Shown piece by piece: positions 1 to 7,362 of a DNA stretch of 8,887 nt. Within the stretch, counting starts at the first letter, position 1, and each line of letters starts with the position of its first letter. The DNA lies in contig JAIQGB010000157.1 in NCBI GenBank assembly GCA_020072905.1, forward strand, positions 1 to 8,887. Direction: 5' to 3'. The DNA is from Terriglobia bacterium. Lineage in GTDB: Bacteria; Acidobacteriota; Terriglobia; UBA7540. Both the position numbers and the translations under genes were made by a program. The notes under the pieces were generated by a model. The model was not told the DNA's origin. It saw only the letters and a list, made by a program, of their open reading frames with translations, and ran no database searches.

Positions 1-800
1 CCCAGTTCACTCAGGACCTGTTCCACAAAGTCGTACTTGCCCATCGAGACGCCGCCGCCTAGGAGCAGAAGGTCCGACTCCAAACCCTCCCGGACCAGGC
101 GGCGGAGCGACTCCATCTCGTCGGGCGCGATGGGCATGGGCCGCGGACGCCCGCCCGCTGCCGCAACCTGTGCGACCAATGTCTGCGCGTTGCTGTTGCG
201 AATCTGGAACCACTGCGGCTTGCGGTCCAAGGACACCACCTCGTCGCCGGTGGGAAGAATCGCCACCTCCGGCCGCCGAAAAACCCGGGCGGGATCATGC
301 CCGACGGAGGCGAGCAGTCCGATTTCGCCTGCTCCGAGCCGGCGTCCGCGGCGCAGCACGACGCTTCCCGCCCGCGCCTCACTGCCCTGCACAACCACAT
401 TCTCCCAGTGGCCAACCGGGCGCGAGACTTCCACGCGGGAGCCGTCGACGCGGACATGCTCTACCATCACCACCGCGTCCGCGCCCGCCGGCACCGGGGC
501 GCCGGTCATGATCTCCACACACTCGCCCGGACCGACATCACCCGGGAATTGTTCCCCGGCGCGCACTTCGCCCCGGTGAACCAGTTGCACCGGCGCGGTC
601 TTGATTTCGGACGAGCGAACCGCGTAGCCATCTCGAATGGAGCGGTTGAAAGGAGGGTAGTCGCGGTCGGCGAGAACATCATCGGCCAGAAAACGGCTGC
701 TCGCCGCGGCGAGAGAGACGATCTCGACGGGAGGCGCAAGCTCCGCTGCAATCAGTTCCTCCCGGACTGTTGTGAGCGCCTCTTCGAAACTGAGTAGCAT
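1..800 (-). CDS. moeA: Molybdopterin molybdenumtransferase MoeA (C-terminus beyond window)
   Basis: MoeA inserts molybdate into adenylated molybdopterin in the cytoplasm, the last common step of molybdenum cofactor synthesis. The reading frame starts at an ATG at 798-800 and stays open to the left edge, giving 266 of the usual roughly 400 residues. The N-terminus MLLSFEEAL is typical of the family. Visible family motifs are RDGYAVR (residues 56-62), MTGAPVPAGADAVV (98-111), PTGDEVV (183-189) and GGGVSMGKYDFV (248-259). They place D57, T99, E187 and D257 where E. coli MoeA has its conserved active-site residues. The usual PPFD before the DGYA motif reads PPFN here (N52), a minor change. The missing part is the end of the MoCF domain and domain IV. 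No clear Shine-Dalgarno precedes the ATG. It lies downstream of purA on the same strand, across a repeat-filled gap, so co-transcription is uncertain. Identity is very secure. Confidence 0.96.
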   Translation of the reverse strand, partial: MLLSFEEALTTVREELIAAELAPPVEIVSLAAASSRFLADDVLADRDYPPFNRSIRDGYAVRSSEIKTAPVQLVHRGEVRAGEQFPGDVGPGECVEIMTGAPVPAGADAVVMVEHVRVDGSRVEVSRPVGHWENVVVQGSEARAGSVVLRRGRRLGAGEIGLLASVGHDPARVFRRPEVAILPTGDEVVSLDRKPQWFQIRNSNAQTLVAQVAAAGGRPRPMPIAPDEMESLRRLVREGLESDLLLLGGGVSMGKYDFVEQVLSEL

Positions 801-810
801 GGGAGGACTC

Positions 811-957
811 AGAAGCTAGAAGTCAGAATCGGTTGTCCGTCGTCAGGTGCCTGTTGTCAGTTGTCGGCCATGTCTTGTCTGGTGTGGATAAATCCTTTTG
901 CGAAGACCCAAGGCCGATGAAGGAGCCCTGCCTTTTGCCTTTTGCCTTTTGCCTTTC
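811..957. repeat. Degenerate heptanucleotide (7-bp) tandem repeats between purA and moeA
   Basis: The clearest part is four consecutive copies of GCCTTTT at 930-957, the last ending in C. To its left, 811-880 can be cut into 7-bp steps with recurring units: AGAAGCT, AGAAGTC and AGAATCG at 811-831, then GTTGTCC (832), GTCGTCA (839), GTTGTCA (853), GTTGTCG (860) and CTTGTCT (874). The GCCTTTT block begins exactly 17 x 7 bp after 811. The stretch 881-929 shows no clear unit. A further heptamer-like pair, CTACCAT/CTACAGT, lies at 985-998 and runs into the purA stop codon. This resembles heptanucleotide microsatellites such as the STRR sequences of cyanobacteria. It is non-coding and fills nearly all of the gap. 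Function is unknown. Confidence 0.7.
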
Positions 958-991
958 GATCTTTCCCCGTCTCCCGTATGCCGCCTACCAT

Positions 992-2278
992 CTACAGTTC
1001 TTTCATCCAGATCATCTGGTCGCGCTGGGGGCCGGTGGAAACCACGGCGATCTCGACTCCCGCCTGGTCGGCGAGAAAGCGCAGGTACTCCTGTGCCTTC
1101 TTGGGAAGCTGGGCGTAATCCTTCACGCCGTAAGTCGGCTGCTGCCAGCCGGGCATGACGTGATAGCGTACCTTCACACCTTCGAGCAATTCGATCTCGG
1201 AGGGAAATTCTGTGGTGGTCCGACCGTCCAGGTCGTATTCCACGCCCACCGGGATCTCGGCCAGGTGATCGAGAATATCCAGCTTGGTAATCACCAAGGC
1301 CTTCAGGTCATTGAGCCGGGCGCTGTAGCGCGCTGCCGGCACATCGAACCAGCCGCAGCGCCGGGGGCGCCCGGTGACGGCGCCATATTCGCCGCCGCGC
1401 TCTCGGATCTTTTCACCTTCCACGCCCAGCGCCTCGGTGGGGAACGGCCCGCTGCCCACGCGCGTCGCGTAGGCTTTCGAGACGCCGACGACCGCGTCGA
1501 TCCGCGTGGGGCCGACGCCTGTGCCCGTACACGCTCCGCCCGCCGCTGCGCTCGAGGAGGTCACAAAGGGGTATGTCCCGTGGTCCAGGTCGAGCATCGT
1601 TCCTTGCGCGCCTTCGAAGAGCACGCGCTTGCCGCGGTCCATCTCCCGGTTCAGATACGCCGAAACATCGGCGAGATAGGGCAGAATGCAGCGCGCTTTC
1701 TCGTAGTATCGCTCCGCCAAGCCGTCCGCCTCGAGCGGCGTCCCCGCGAAGATCGCCGAAGCTAGACGGTTCTTTTCGGCTACGACCTCACCGCACTTGC
1801 GGCGGAAGACTTCAAAGTTGCGGAGATCACCGGTACGCAGCCCGCGGCGCCCAGCCTTGTCCTCGTAACAGGGCCCGATGCCCTTGGCCGTCGTGCCGAT
1901 TTTCCCGACCCCGCGCGCCTGCTCGGCGGCAACTTCGTGGCTGCGATGATAGGGCAGGATCAGATGTGCGCGGTCGCTCACCACCAGCCGCTTGCCGATC
2001 GGCACACCGGCTTTCTCGACCCGCTCCACTTCCTCGAATAGGGACTCCGGATTGACCACGAGGCCGTTGCCGATGACCGCGGTCTTGTCCGGACGGACGA
2101 TGCCCGCGGGCAGCAACTGCAGAATGAACTTCGTCCCGTCCACCACCACCGTGTGCCCGGCGTTCGCGCCGCCCTGGTAGCGCGCCACGATATCGAAGCG
2201 CGCGGCGAGGGCGTCGACAACCTTGCCCTTCCCTTCGTCGCCCCACTGCGCTCCGACGATGACGACGTTATTCCACAT
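992..2278 (-). CDS. purA: Adenylosuccinate synthetase
   Basis: PurA joins IMP and aspartate using GTP to give adenylosuccinate, the committed step from IMP to AMP, in the cytoplasm. The protein has 428 residues, against 432 in E. coli, so it is full length. Motifs in order: the GTP-binding loop GDEGKGK (13-19) with the catalytic Asp D14; GGANAGHTV (36-44) with the catalytic His H42; IGTTAKGIGPCYEDK (127-141); FEGAQGTMLDLDHGTYPFVTSS (221-242); GRPRRCGWFD (303-312); TKLDILD (331-337); and STGPQRDQMI (414-423). The ATG start at 2276-2278 gives the expected N-terminus a few residues before the first beta strand. A GGAAGAG sequence lies a suitable distance upstream. It follows trxA by 125 bp on the same strand. 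No clear promoter was found in that gap, so it may be read from glgA-trxA or from a promoter I did not recognise. Confidence 0.98.
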   Translation of the reverse strand: MWNNVVIVGAQWGDEGKGKVVDALAARFDIVARYQGGANAGHTVVVDGTKFILQLLPAGIVRPDKTAVIGNGLVVNPESLFEEVERVEKAGVPIGKRLVVSDRAHLILPYHRSHEVAAEQARGVGKIGTTAKGIGPCYEDKAGRRGLRTGDLRNFEVFRRKCGEVVAEKNRLASAIFAGTPLEADGLAERYYEKARCILPYLADVSAYLNREMDRGKRVLFEGAQGTMLDLDHGTYPFVTSSSAAAGGACTGTGVGPTRIDAVVGVSKAYATRVGSGPFPTEALGVEGEKIRERGGEYGAVTGRPRRCGWFDVPAARYSARLNDLKALVITKLDILDHLAEIPVGVEYDLDGRTTTEFPSEIELLEGVKVRYHVMPGWQQPTYGVKDYAQLPKKAQEYLRFLADQAGVEIAVVSTGPQRDQMIWMKEL

Positions 2279-2361
2279 CCCTGTCTCTTCCAGACTCAGT
2301 TTGACCGATGCGCGCTTCGGGATCGTGCTGGATGGTCTGGCAATTGCCGGCGGGGAGGCCG

Positions 2362-2385
2362 CCGCGGGCTTGCGCGGCCCCGCGG
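2362..2385 (-). other. GC-rich hairpin between trxA and purA
   Basis: A perfect 7-bp inverted repeat, CCGCGGG at 2362-2368 and CCCGCGG at 2379-2385, surrounds a 10-nt loop just after the trxA stop. No T-run follows on the minus strand, so this is not a standard intrinsic terminator. It could slow polymerase or stabilise the 3' end of the glgA-trxA message, or simply reflect high GC content. Confidence 0.3.
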
Positions 2386-2403
2386 ACGAGGCCGCATTCC
2401 AAA

Positions 2404-2733
2404 TTAGAGGTGGCGCTCCAACATCTTGACGATGGCGTCTTTCGACGTCACGCCGACATACTGCTCCTGGATTTCCCCATTCTTGAAGACGAGCAGCGTG
2501 GGGATGCCGCGGATTTGGTATCGGGCCGTCACGGATTGATTCTCATCCACATTCACCTTGCCGACTTTGGCGCGGCTCGCGTATTCCTCGGCGAGTGCTT
2601 CGACGGCGGGCGCCATCAAGCGGCAGGGCCCGCACCACTCCGCCCAGAAGTCCACTAGCACGGGCTTGTCGGACTTCAGCACTTCCGACTCGAAGTTTTG
2701 GTCTGTAAAGACCAGCGTGTTCTTGCCTGCCAT
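2404..2733 (-). CDS. trxA: Thioredoxin
   Basis: Thioredoxin is a small cytoplasmic dithiol protein that reduces disulfides in enzymes such as ribonucleotide reductase and is recharged by thioredoxin reductase. The 109-residue product has the classic size. It carries the active site WAEWCGPC (residues 30-37), the preceding DFW, the buried-charge strand VDEN and the cis-proline loop GIPTLLVFKNG (75-85). There is no signal peptide or extra domain. The ATG at 2731-2733 is preceded by GGGAGG with about a 10-nt spacer, which fixes the start. It lies 26 bp downstream of glgA on the same strand, which suggests a shared transcript. Identity is secure. The trxA symbol is used for the general type and does not exclude paralogues elsewhere. 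Confidence 0.97.
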   Translation of the reverse strand: MAGKNTLVFTDQNFESEVLKSDKPVLVDFWAEWCGPCRLMAPAVEALAEEYASRAKVGKVNVDENQSVTARYQIRGIPTLLVFKNGEIQEQYVGVTSKDAIVKMLERHL

Positions 2734-2759
2734 TGCTCGTCAGCCTCCCATGTAAGCCT

Positions 2760-4238
2760 TCAGGCATTAGATGCAGAAGCAGCCGATTTGATTTTCGTCC
2801 GGGCCCTGCTCGCCGCCTGGTAAACCTTGACGTACTGCTTGGCGGAACTCGGCCAGGAAAAATCCTTCTTCATGCCATTGAGCATGAGCGTCCGCCACGC
2901 TTTGGGCTGCCGGTAGTATTCGACGGCCTTGCGGGTGACAGCCAGCAGCGCCTCCGGCGTGTAGTCGGCGAACTTGAAGCCCGTGCCTGTCTTGCCGTTG
3001 AACGGCTCGATCGTGTCGTCCAGGCCGCCGGTGGCGCGCACGACGGGGACTGTCCCGTACTTCAGGCTGTAAATCTGGTTCAACCCGCAGGGCTCGTAGC
3101 GGGACGGCATCAGGAACATGTCCGCGCCCGCTTCGATGAGGTGAGCAAGCGTGTTGTCGTAGGCGACCTTGACGAGGAACTTGTCCGGGTACTTCGCGGT
3201 GAGGCTCCGGAACAGGTCCTCGTACTCCGGCTCGCCGGTCCCCAGCGCCACGATGTAAAGATCCATCGCCATGAGTTCTTCCACCACGCCCGCGATCAGG
3301 TCAAATCCCTTCTGCGTGGCAAAGCGCGAAACGATCCCGATCACCGGCCGGTCGAGCACAGGTTGCACTACGCCCATTTTCTCGAGGAGGCCCTTCTTGC
3401 AGGCTTCCTTGCCCTTCAAATCCTCCGGCGAATAATTGGCGGGAATGAGCCTGTCGGAGGTCGGATTCCAAGCGTCATAATCCACGCCATTTAGGATGCC
3501 CTGTAAACGATCGGCGCGGCTGCGCAGTACGCCTTCCAGACCGTAACCGAATTCCGGTGTCTGAATCTCTTCCGCGTACTTGCGGCTGACCGTGGTGACG
3601 AAGTCCGAGAAGAGGATGCCGCCCTTCAGAAGATTGACCTTGCCATAGAACTCCAGGCCGTCGATCGTGAAGAGTCCGGCGTGCAGCCCGATGTGCGGGA
3701 GGATGTGCGGCGGGAACAACCCTTGATAGCCCAGGTTATGGATGGTGAAGACTACCGAGGACTTCTCAAAGAAAGGATCGCCGCTGTAGAGATTGCGCAG
3801 GTAAATCGGCACGAGCGCGGTCTGCCAGTCGTGGCAATGGATAACGTCCGGCGGATTCGCGGAGCGCTTCAGGAATTCCAGGCAGGCGAGCGAGAACGCC
3901 GCGAAGCGCAGAGGGTTGTCCGGATAATCCTGGCCCTTGTCCATATAGAGTTGGTCGCGATCAAAGAACTCCGGGCACTCGACGAGGTAGGTGTGGACGC
4001 CGTCCGCCACACCGCCGTCCTGGATGGAAGCGAAATGGAAGCCGTTCGCCAGCGGCAGCGTGATGCTCCGGCAGTTGGGCAAAAGCTTGCCGGGCTTGGT
4101 CATTCGGTAGCGCGGCAGGAGAACCTCGACCTCATGCCCGGCGGCGGCCACCGCCTTGGGCAACGAGCCGACCACGTCGGCCAGACCTCCCGTCTTCGAA
4201 AACGGCACACCTTCCGACGCTGCAAATGTGATTCGCAC
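2760..4238 (-). CDS. glgA: Glycogen synthase (ADP-glucose:starch/glycogen glucosyltransferase, GT5)
   Basis: GlgA transfers glucose from ADP-glucose to growing alpha-1,4-glucan chains in bacterial glycogen synthesis. The 492-residue product is full length and shows the GT5 signatures. These are KTGGLADVVGSLP (15-27) with the ADP-glucose-binding Lys K15, HDWQTALVP (136-144), FTIHNLGYQG (164-173), NGVDYDAWNP (250-259), VSRFATQKGFDL (303-314) with the conserved Arg R305 and Lys K310, and SRYEPCGLNQ (379-388) with the catalytic-site Glu E382, followed by the TGGLDDTI loop. A short Ala/Ser-rich, lysine-containing tail (about 477-492) is unlikely to be catalytic. The start is GTG (4236-4238): it gives the canonical MRITFAASE N-terminus and has GGAG seven bases upstream. 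A TTGACT-17-TAACGT promoter lies about 35 nt further up. trxA follows 26 bp downstream. No other glg genes are in the window. Confidence 0.97.
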   Translation of the reverse strand: MRITFAASEGVPFSKTGGLADVVGSLPKAVAAAGHEVEVLLPRYRMTKPGKLLPNCRSITLPLANGFHFASIQDGGVADGVHTYLVECPEFFDRDQLYMDKGQDYPDNPLRFAAFSLACLEFLKRSANPPDVIHCHDWQTALVPIYLRNLYSGDPFFEKSSVVFTIHNLGYQGLFPPHILPHIGLHAGLFTIDGLEFYGKVNLLKGGILFSDFVTTVSRKYAEEIQTPEFGYGLEGVLRSRADRLQGILNGVDYDAWNPTSDRLIPANYSPEDLKGKEACKKGLLEKMGVVQPVLDRPVIGIVSRFATQKGFDLIAGVVEELMAMDLYIVALGTGEPEYEDLFRSLTAKYPDKFLVKVAYDNTLAHLIEAGADMFLMPSRYEPCGLNQIYSLKYGTVPVVRATGGLDDTIEPFNGKTGTGFKFADYTPEALLAVTRKAVEYYRQPKAWRTLMLNGMKKDFSWPSSAKQYVKVYQAASRARTKIKSAASASNA

Positions 4239-4279
4239 GCGAAATCTCCACTCGGGCGAGGCAAATTCTCGAACCGGTT

Positions 4280-4308
4280 ACGTTAGAGGAAGGGTCCAGC
4301 AAAGTCAA
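4280..4308 (-). promoter_or_regulatory. Likely sigma-70-type promoter for glgA(-trxA)
   Basis: On the minus strand, TTGACT (4303-4308) is separated by exactly 17 bp from TAACGT (4280-4285). The -35 matches consensus at five of six positions. The -10 keeps the three most conserved bases (T1, A2, T6). Initiation near 4273 would give a leader of about 35 nt that contains the GGAG ribosome site of glgA. Confidence 0.5.
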
Positions 4309-4437
4309 GGCGCAAGGGCGGCACAAACGGCGTGGGTGACGCGAGCTTGTCCGGCCGCCAAGCCCGATGCGGGTGGCGAGGCCGGCCGCGATGCGCGTCC
4401 GGGCTCCGGCCTCACAAGCTTGATGACGCAATTGCGT

Positions 4438-4443
4438 TACAAT
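4438..4443 (+). promoter_or_regulatory. Possible -10 element TACAAT of rsmA
   Basis: TACAAT matches the -10 consensus at five of six positions and ends six bases before an in-frame GTG at 4450. No convincing -35 lies 16-18 bp upstream. If it is used, transcription would begin at or beside the GTG, giving a leaderless rsmA message. The hexamer also lies inside the reading frame if translation starts at the ATG at 4423. Confidence 0.35.
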
Positions 4444-4449
4444 CGCCGC

Positions 4450-5244
4450 GTGGCTTTCCAATGGCGTCCGAAGCTCGGCCAGCATTTCCTTGCCAGCAAG
4501 AGTTTCCGCCGGCGGATCATTGAAGCGCTCGGCCTGCGGGCGGATGATCTCGTCATCGAAATCGGCCCCGGGCGCGGCGCCATGACGGCGCTCTTGGCGG
4601 AGCGGGTGAAGCAGGTCGTCGCCATCGAACTCGACCCGACCCTGGTGGAAGTGCTGAAGCGGCAATTCCAGGGGGGGAATGTTGAGATTCTCGCCGGCGA
4701 CATCCTGACGACGAACCTCGCTGATCTCTCCCGCCGCCACGGGGAGGAGAGATGCTTCGTCTTCGGAAACCTGCCCTACTACATCACCTCGCCGATCATT
4801 CATCATCTCTTCGAGTTCGCACCTTGGATTCGCGGCATGGCTCTGCTTGTGCAGCGCGAAGTAGCCGAAAGACTCACTGCCCGGCCCGGTTCGCGCGATT
4901 ACGGCTACCTGAGCGTGCTGGCGCAGTTCTATTCGGAACCCCGCCTGGCGTTCGTCGTGCCGCCTGGAGCGTTTGTGCCGCCGCCCAAAGTCCAATCGGC
5001 ATTGGTGGATTTTCGGATGCGCGCCAAGTTTCCCGATTGGGCTCCGGACGACCAAGCGCGCTTTCTGGAATTTGTGAAATGCTGCTTCGCTCAAAAGAGG
5101 AAAAACCTGCTCAACAACCTCACGGCAATTTTTGCGCGGGCGCACATCGTGCAGACGCTTGCCGGGCATCACCTGCCGCCCTCAGTTCGCGCCGAAGAAA
5201 TAGGCGTCGAGCAACTGGCAGGTTTGTGGCAAGCCCTCGTCTAG
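4450..5244 (+). CDS. rsmA: 16S rRNA (adenine1518-N6/adenine1519-N6)-dimethyltransferase
   Basis: RsmA (KsgA) dimethylates two adjacent adenosines in the 3'-terminal hairpin of 16S rRNA, a late quality-control step in small-subunit assembly. With the GTG start at 4450 the protein has 264 residues, normal for the family. Motifs: GQHFL (10-14); the SAM-binding EIGPGRGAMT (37-46); AIELD (58-62), whose Glu contacts the SAM ribose; GDIL (83-86); the catalytic NLPYYITSPI (107-116); and FVPPPKVQSALV (175-186). The frame is open much further upstream, to 4156, but that part overlaps glgA on the opposite strand and resembles no RsmA N-terminus. An in-frame ATG at 4423 would add nine residues. Neither start has a Shine-Dalgarno. 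I prefer GTG because a TACAAT box precedes it and it leaves the usual short run before GQHFL. Identity is secure; the start is open. Confidence 0.95.
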   Translation: MAFQWRPKLGQHFLASKSFRRRIIEALGLRADDLVIEIGPGRGAMTALLAERVKQVVAIELDPTLVEVLKRQFQGGNVEILAGDILTTNLADLSRRHGEERCFVFGNLPYYITSPIIHHLFEFAPWIRGMALLVQREVAERLTARPGSRDYGYLSVLAQFYSEPRLAFVVPPGAFVPPPKVQSALVDFRMRAKFPDWAPDDQARFLEFVKCCFAQKRKNLLNNLTAIFARAHIVQTLAGHHLPPSVRAEEIGVEQLAGLWQALV

Positions 5245-5363
5245 AACGCCGAGGATCATCGGGCTGCTTCTGTTGTTGTGACGTGCCCTGCTGCCATGAC
5301 ACGTGAGAGCGTCATCGCCAGCAAGCCGAAATAGCCCCGGCGATGCGAATTGCAGGTCGGCTT
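5245..5363. other. Convergent gap between rsmA and the TPR gene, with weak inverted repeats
   Basis: The gap separates two genes that end facing each other. It contains CATCGCC (5313-5319) paired with GGCGATG (5339-5345) across a 19-nt loop. GAATTGC (5347-5353) pairs with GCAATTC (5372-5378), the second arm lying just inside the end of the TPR gene, and the intervening loop is T-rich on the plus strand. Either could end transcription, but neither is a textbook terminator with a T-run directly after a tight stem. No gene was found here. Confidence 0.3.
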
Positions 5364-7283
5364 CTATTTTCGCAATTCAATCGAAACGATTTCGCCGTCG
5401 AAGGGGGAGCCGTCATACTGGCGGTAGGAAATGGCGGCCTGGCGACCTTTGAGTTGCTGGCAAGGGTCGAAGGATGGTGGAGAGCTCCCAGCGGTCGTCG
5501 TAACTTCAACCTTCAAGTAGTCGCTCGAATGTAGCCGGAGCTTGCTGAATGTCCCCTGCAGCGTCAATTCCAGGGTAGGACTTTTGCAGGAGACGGCCAC
5601 CACCCGGCCCGCAGACCAACCCGCCTTGCTGTTTCCGGCAGGCAGCAAGGGAGCGGCGCGAGCCGCGGTGGTCGCGGCAGCGTCTTCCTCCTGTTTCTTG
5701 TGCTCCCCGCGATCTTGGACAGCTTGCCGGGCCTCGGCGAGCTTCTTCTTGAATTCCTCCTCCTCAGCGCGCTCCCGTTCTTCGGCGCGCTTGCGGGCCG
5801 CCTCATAATCCTGGTACTGCTGGATGCTGGCCAGAAGTCCCTCGGCGCCAGTGCGCTCTTCCACCGACTTGGCCGTAATCCGGATGCGCTCGGCGAGCTG
5901 CCGGGCCTCTTCCACCTTGCGGTTGAGCAACAGCGCGCTGACGACGATCAACTGATATCCCGACCCGCCGGGCTCCAGTTCCGCCGCCCGCCGAGCCAGG
6001 GACAAGGTCTCCTCTGGGTTTTTCTGCTGGCGGAGAAACAGGCTGGCCAAGGTGGCATAAGCCGGGGCGAACTGGTTGTTGAGCTCGATGGCGCGCCGCA
6101 GGCTGGCCTCCACAGGACCCAGGTCATCTCGGCCCTGGAACTCGCGCTCCTTCAGCATGGCAAAATAGTATTGGGCCAAGTAACTGCGCGAGTCCAACTG
6201 GACGGCCCTCTGGAAACACTCCCCTGCCTGGTCGTAATCCTCCTTCTGGAAATAGAGGAAGCCCATGCTCTCGTGCGCGGAGGCAAGGTTCGGTTCGAGA
6301 CGCAGCGCTTCTTTGAGAAGGGCCTGCGCCTCCTCGGGCCTGTGCGTATGGACCTGAAAGTCGCCGCGCACGGCTGCCGACTCCGCCGCAGTGATTTCAC
6401 GGACCGTGAACCGGCTCGGATCCACGCCTTCCGGTCCCTTCAGTCGGATGCCGTAGAAGGAGAAAAGGCTGATGTAGGCTTGAATACCCTCCTTGAGCCG
6501 TTGCAGGTCACCCAAGGCGCGGCGGCGAGCTTCCGGCTCGTCGGTTTCCTGCTGCAGAAGAGACACATATTGGTGGAACTGGCTTTCATGCACGCCCTTG
6601 CCGCCGACGAGCAGATAATGGGTCACCGCCCAGGATTCGGCATAGAAGATTGAAACTTTGTTCTCTTCGTTATAGAGGGGCGAGTTGTGGTCCGCGGAGA
6701 ACAAAGCGTCGAGCGGAATCAGCGCATTTCTGCGTAACAGACCCAGTTGAGCGGCGGTCGGCCGTCCGAGCAGCACTTGCTTCTGGTCGATCTCCGCGGT
6801 GGCGAAGAATTCGGCCATGCCCTCGTCCAGCCAGACGGGCAGCCACCGGAAATTCAGACTGGTAAGCAGGTGGACGTATTCGTGGTAAACGACATGATAG
6901 AGATTGTCACTCTCGGCGTCCAGACGCAAGGCGACATAATTCTTTTCCTGGCCGCGCACAAAGATGCCGTCGGGATGCACCTGGCCTTTCTTCTCCCAGT
7001 AGCCGGGCAGGAGTGCCTTCAGGGCGCGCTCGTCGTTCACGGCCAGGATGATCACCGGCTCGCCTGGGTCGACGCGGGACTTGGGGTAAACCATCTTAAA
7101 GACGCCGCGGATCAACTCGAACTGCTGCGCCACGCGCCGGGCCTGCTTCTCGTTGCCATTGGTAATGAGAGTGAAGTGCGGGCTGCGAAGCGCCAGCCAG
7201 GTCTGCGGCTTCGTCGCAGCCAGGGAAGGAAGGCCGGTGAGCAGCAATAAGGCGATCCGGGAGACAAACCGCAGCGCATGCAT
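5364..7283 (-). CDS. Exported TPR protein with peptidase-MA-like zinc metallopeptidase domain
   Basis: The 639-residue product starts with a signal peptide: MHALRFVSR, a hydrophobic stretch to about residue 20, and a possible cleavage site near SLAA (21-24). An N-terminal domain follows (about 30-260). It contains HEYVH (134-138), and DEGMAEFF (153-160) supplies the expected downstream Glu E154, the arrangement of gluzincin peptidases of the peptidase-MA-like type. Tetratricopeptide repeats occupy roughly 305-465. A highly charged Glu/Arg/Lys helix, probably coiled coil, runs from about 490 to 533, followed by an Ala-rich linker. A small beta-rich C-terminal domain (about 553-639) has two cysteines, in VSCKSP and DPCQQLKG. 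It is probably a periplasmic or surface protein that binds or processes other proteins; the substrate is unknown. The frame extends to a GTG at 7328, but a TTGACA-17-TTAAAC promoter overlaps that stretch, so I chose the ATG at 7281-7283. Confidence 0.85.
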   Translation of the reverse strand: MHALRFVSRIALLLLTGLPSLAATKPQTWLALRSPHFTLITNGNEKQARRVAQQFELIRGVFKMVYPKSRVDPGEPVIILAVNDERALKALLPGYWEKKGQVHPDGIFVRGQEKNYVALRLDAESDNLYHVVYHEYVHLLTSLNFRWLPVWLDEGMAEFFATAEIDQKQVLLGRPTAAQLGLLRRNALIPLDALFSADHNSPLYNEENKVSIFYAESWAVTHYLLVGGKGVHESQFHQYVSLLQQETDEPEARRRALGDLQRLKEGIQAYISLFSFYGIRLKGPEGVDPSRFTVREITAAESAAVRGDFQVHTHRPEEAQALLKEALRLEPNLASAHESMGFLYFQKEDYDQAGECFQRAVQLDSRSYLAQYYFAMLKEREFQGRDDLGPVEASLRRAIELNNQFAPAYATLASLFLRQQKNPEETLSLARRAAELEPGGSGYQLIVVSALLLNRKVEEARQLAERIRITAKSVEERTGAEGLLASIQQYQDYEAARKRAEERERAEEEEFKKKLAEARQAVQDRGEHKKQEEDAAATTAARAAPLLPAGNSKAGWSAGRVVAVSCKSPTLELTLQGTFSKLRLHSSDYLKVEVTTTAGSSPPSFDPCQQLKGRQAAISYRQYDGSPFDGEIVSIELRK

Positions 7284-7295
7284 CGTCGAGATGAC

Positions 7296-7324
7296 GTTTA
7301 ACGCCGAGACCCAAGGCTTGTCAA
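7296..7324 (-). promoter_or_regulatory. Likely sigma-70-type promoter of the TPR/metallopeptidase gene
   Basis: On the minus strand a perfect TTGACA (7319-7324) is followed after exactly 17 bp by TTAAAC (7296-7301), which matches the -10 at three positions. Initiation near 7289 would leave only about six bases before the ATG at 7283, so the message would be nearly leaderless. No Shine-Dalgarno is visible before that ATG, which fits. Confidence 0.5.
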
Positions 7325-7362
7325 GCACGCGCGCAACGACAGCGACATAACGTCAGGGACTG

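Noticed and set aside
930..957. CRISPR-like array suggested by regular repeats
   Set aside because: The 7-bp units are directly adjacent without spacers, far too short for CRISPR repeats, and no cas gene is near.
833..1765. 310-codon plus-strand open frame
   Set aside because: It lies antisense to purA, whose motifs are unmistakable. It starts in the repeat spacer and its translation resembles no family.
2733..3494. 253-codon plus-strand open frame
   Set aside because: Antisense to glgA and trxA; a shadow of their coding strand.
4156..4422. Upstream extension of the rsmA frame
   Set aside because: It overlaps glgA on the other strand and the glgA promoter. RsmA proteins begin a few residues before GQHFL.
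4132..5172. 346-codon minus-strand open frame across rsmA
   Set aside because: Antisense to rsmA and overlapping the start of glgA. It is a product of GC-rich codon use, with no recognisable domain.
5700..6653. 317-codon plus-strand open frame
   Set aside because: Antisense to the TPR/metallopeptidase gene. It mirrors that gene's codons and has no Shine-Dalgarno or family match.
7284..7328. GTG-start extension of the TPR protein by 15 residues
   Set aside because: The TTGACA box and most of the promoter lie inside it, and the signal peptide is well formed from the ATG at 7283.
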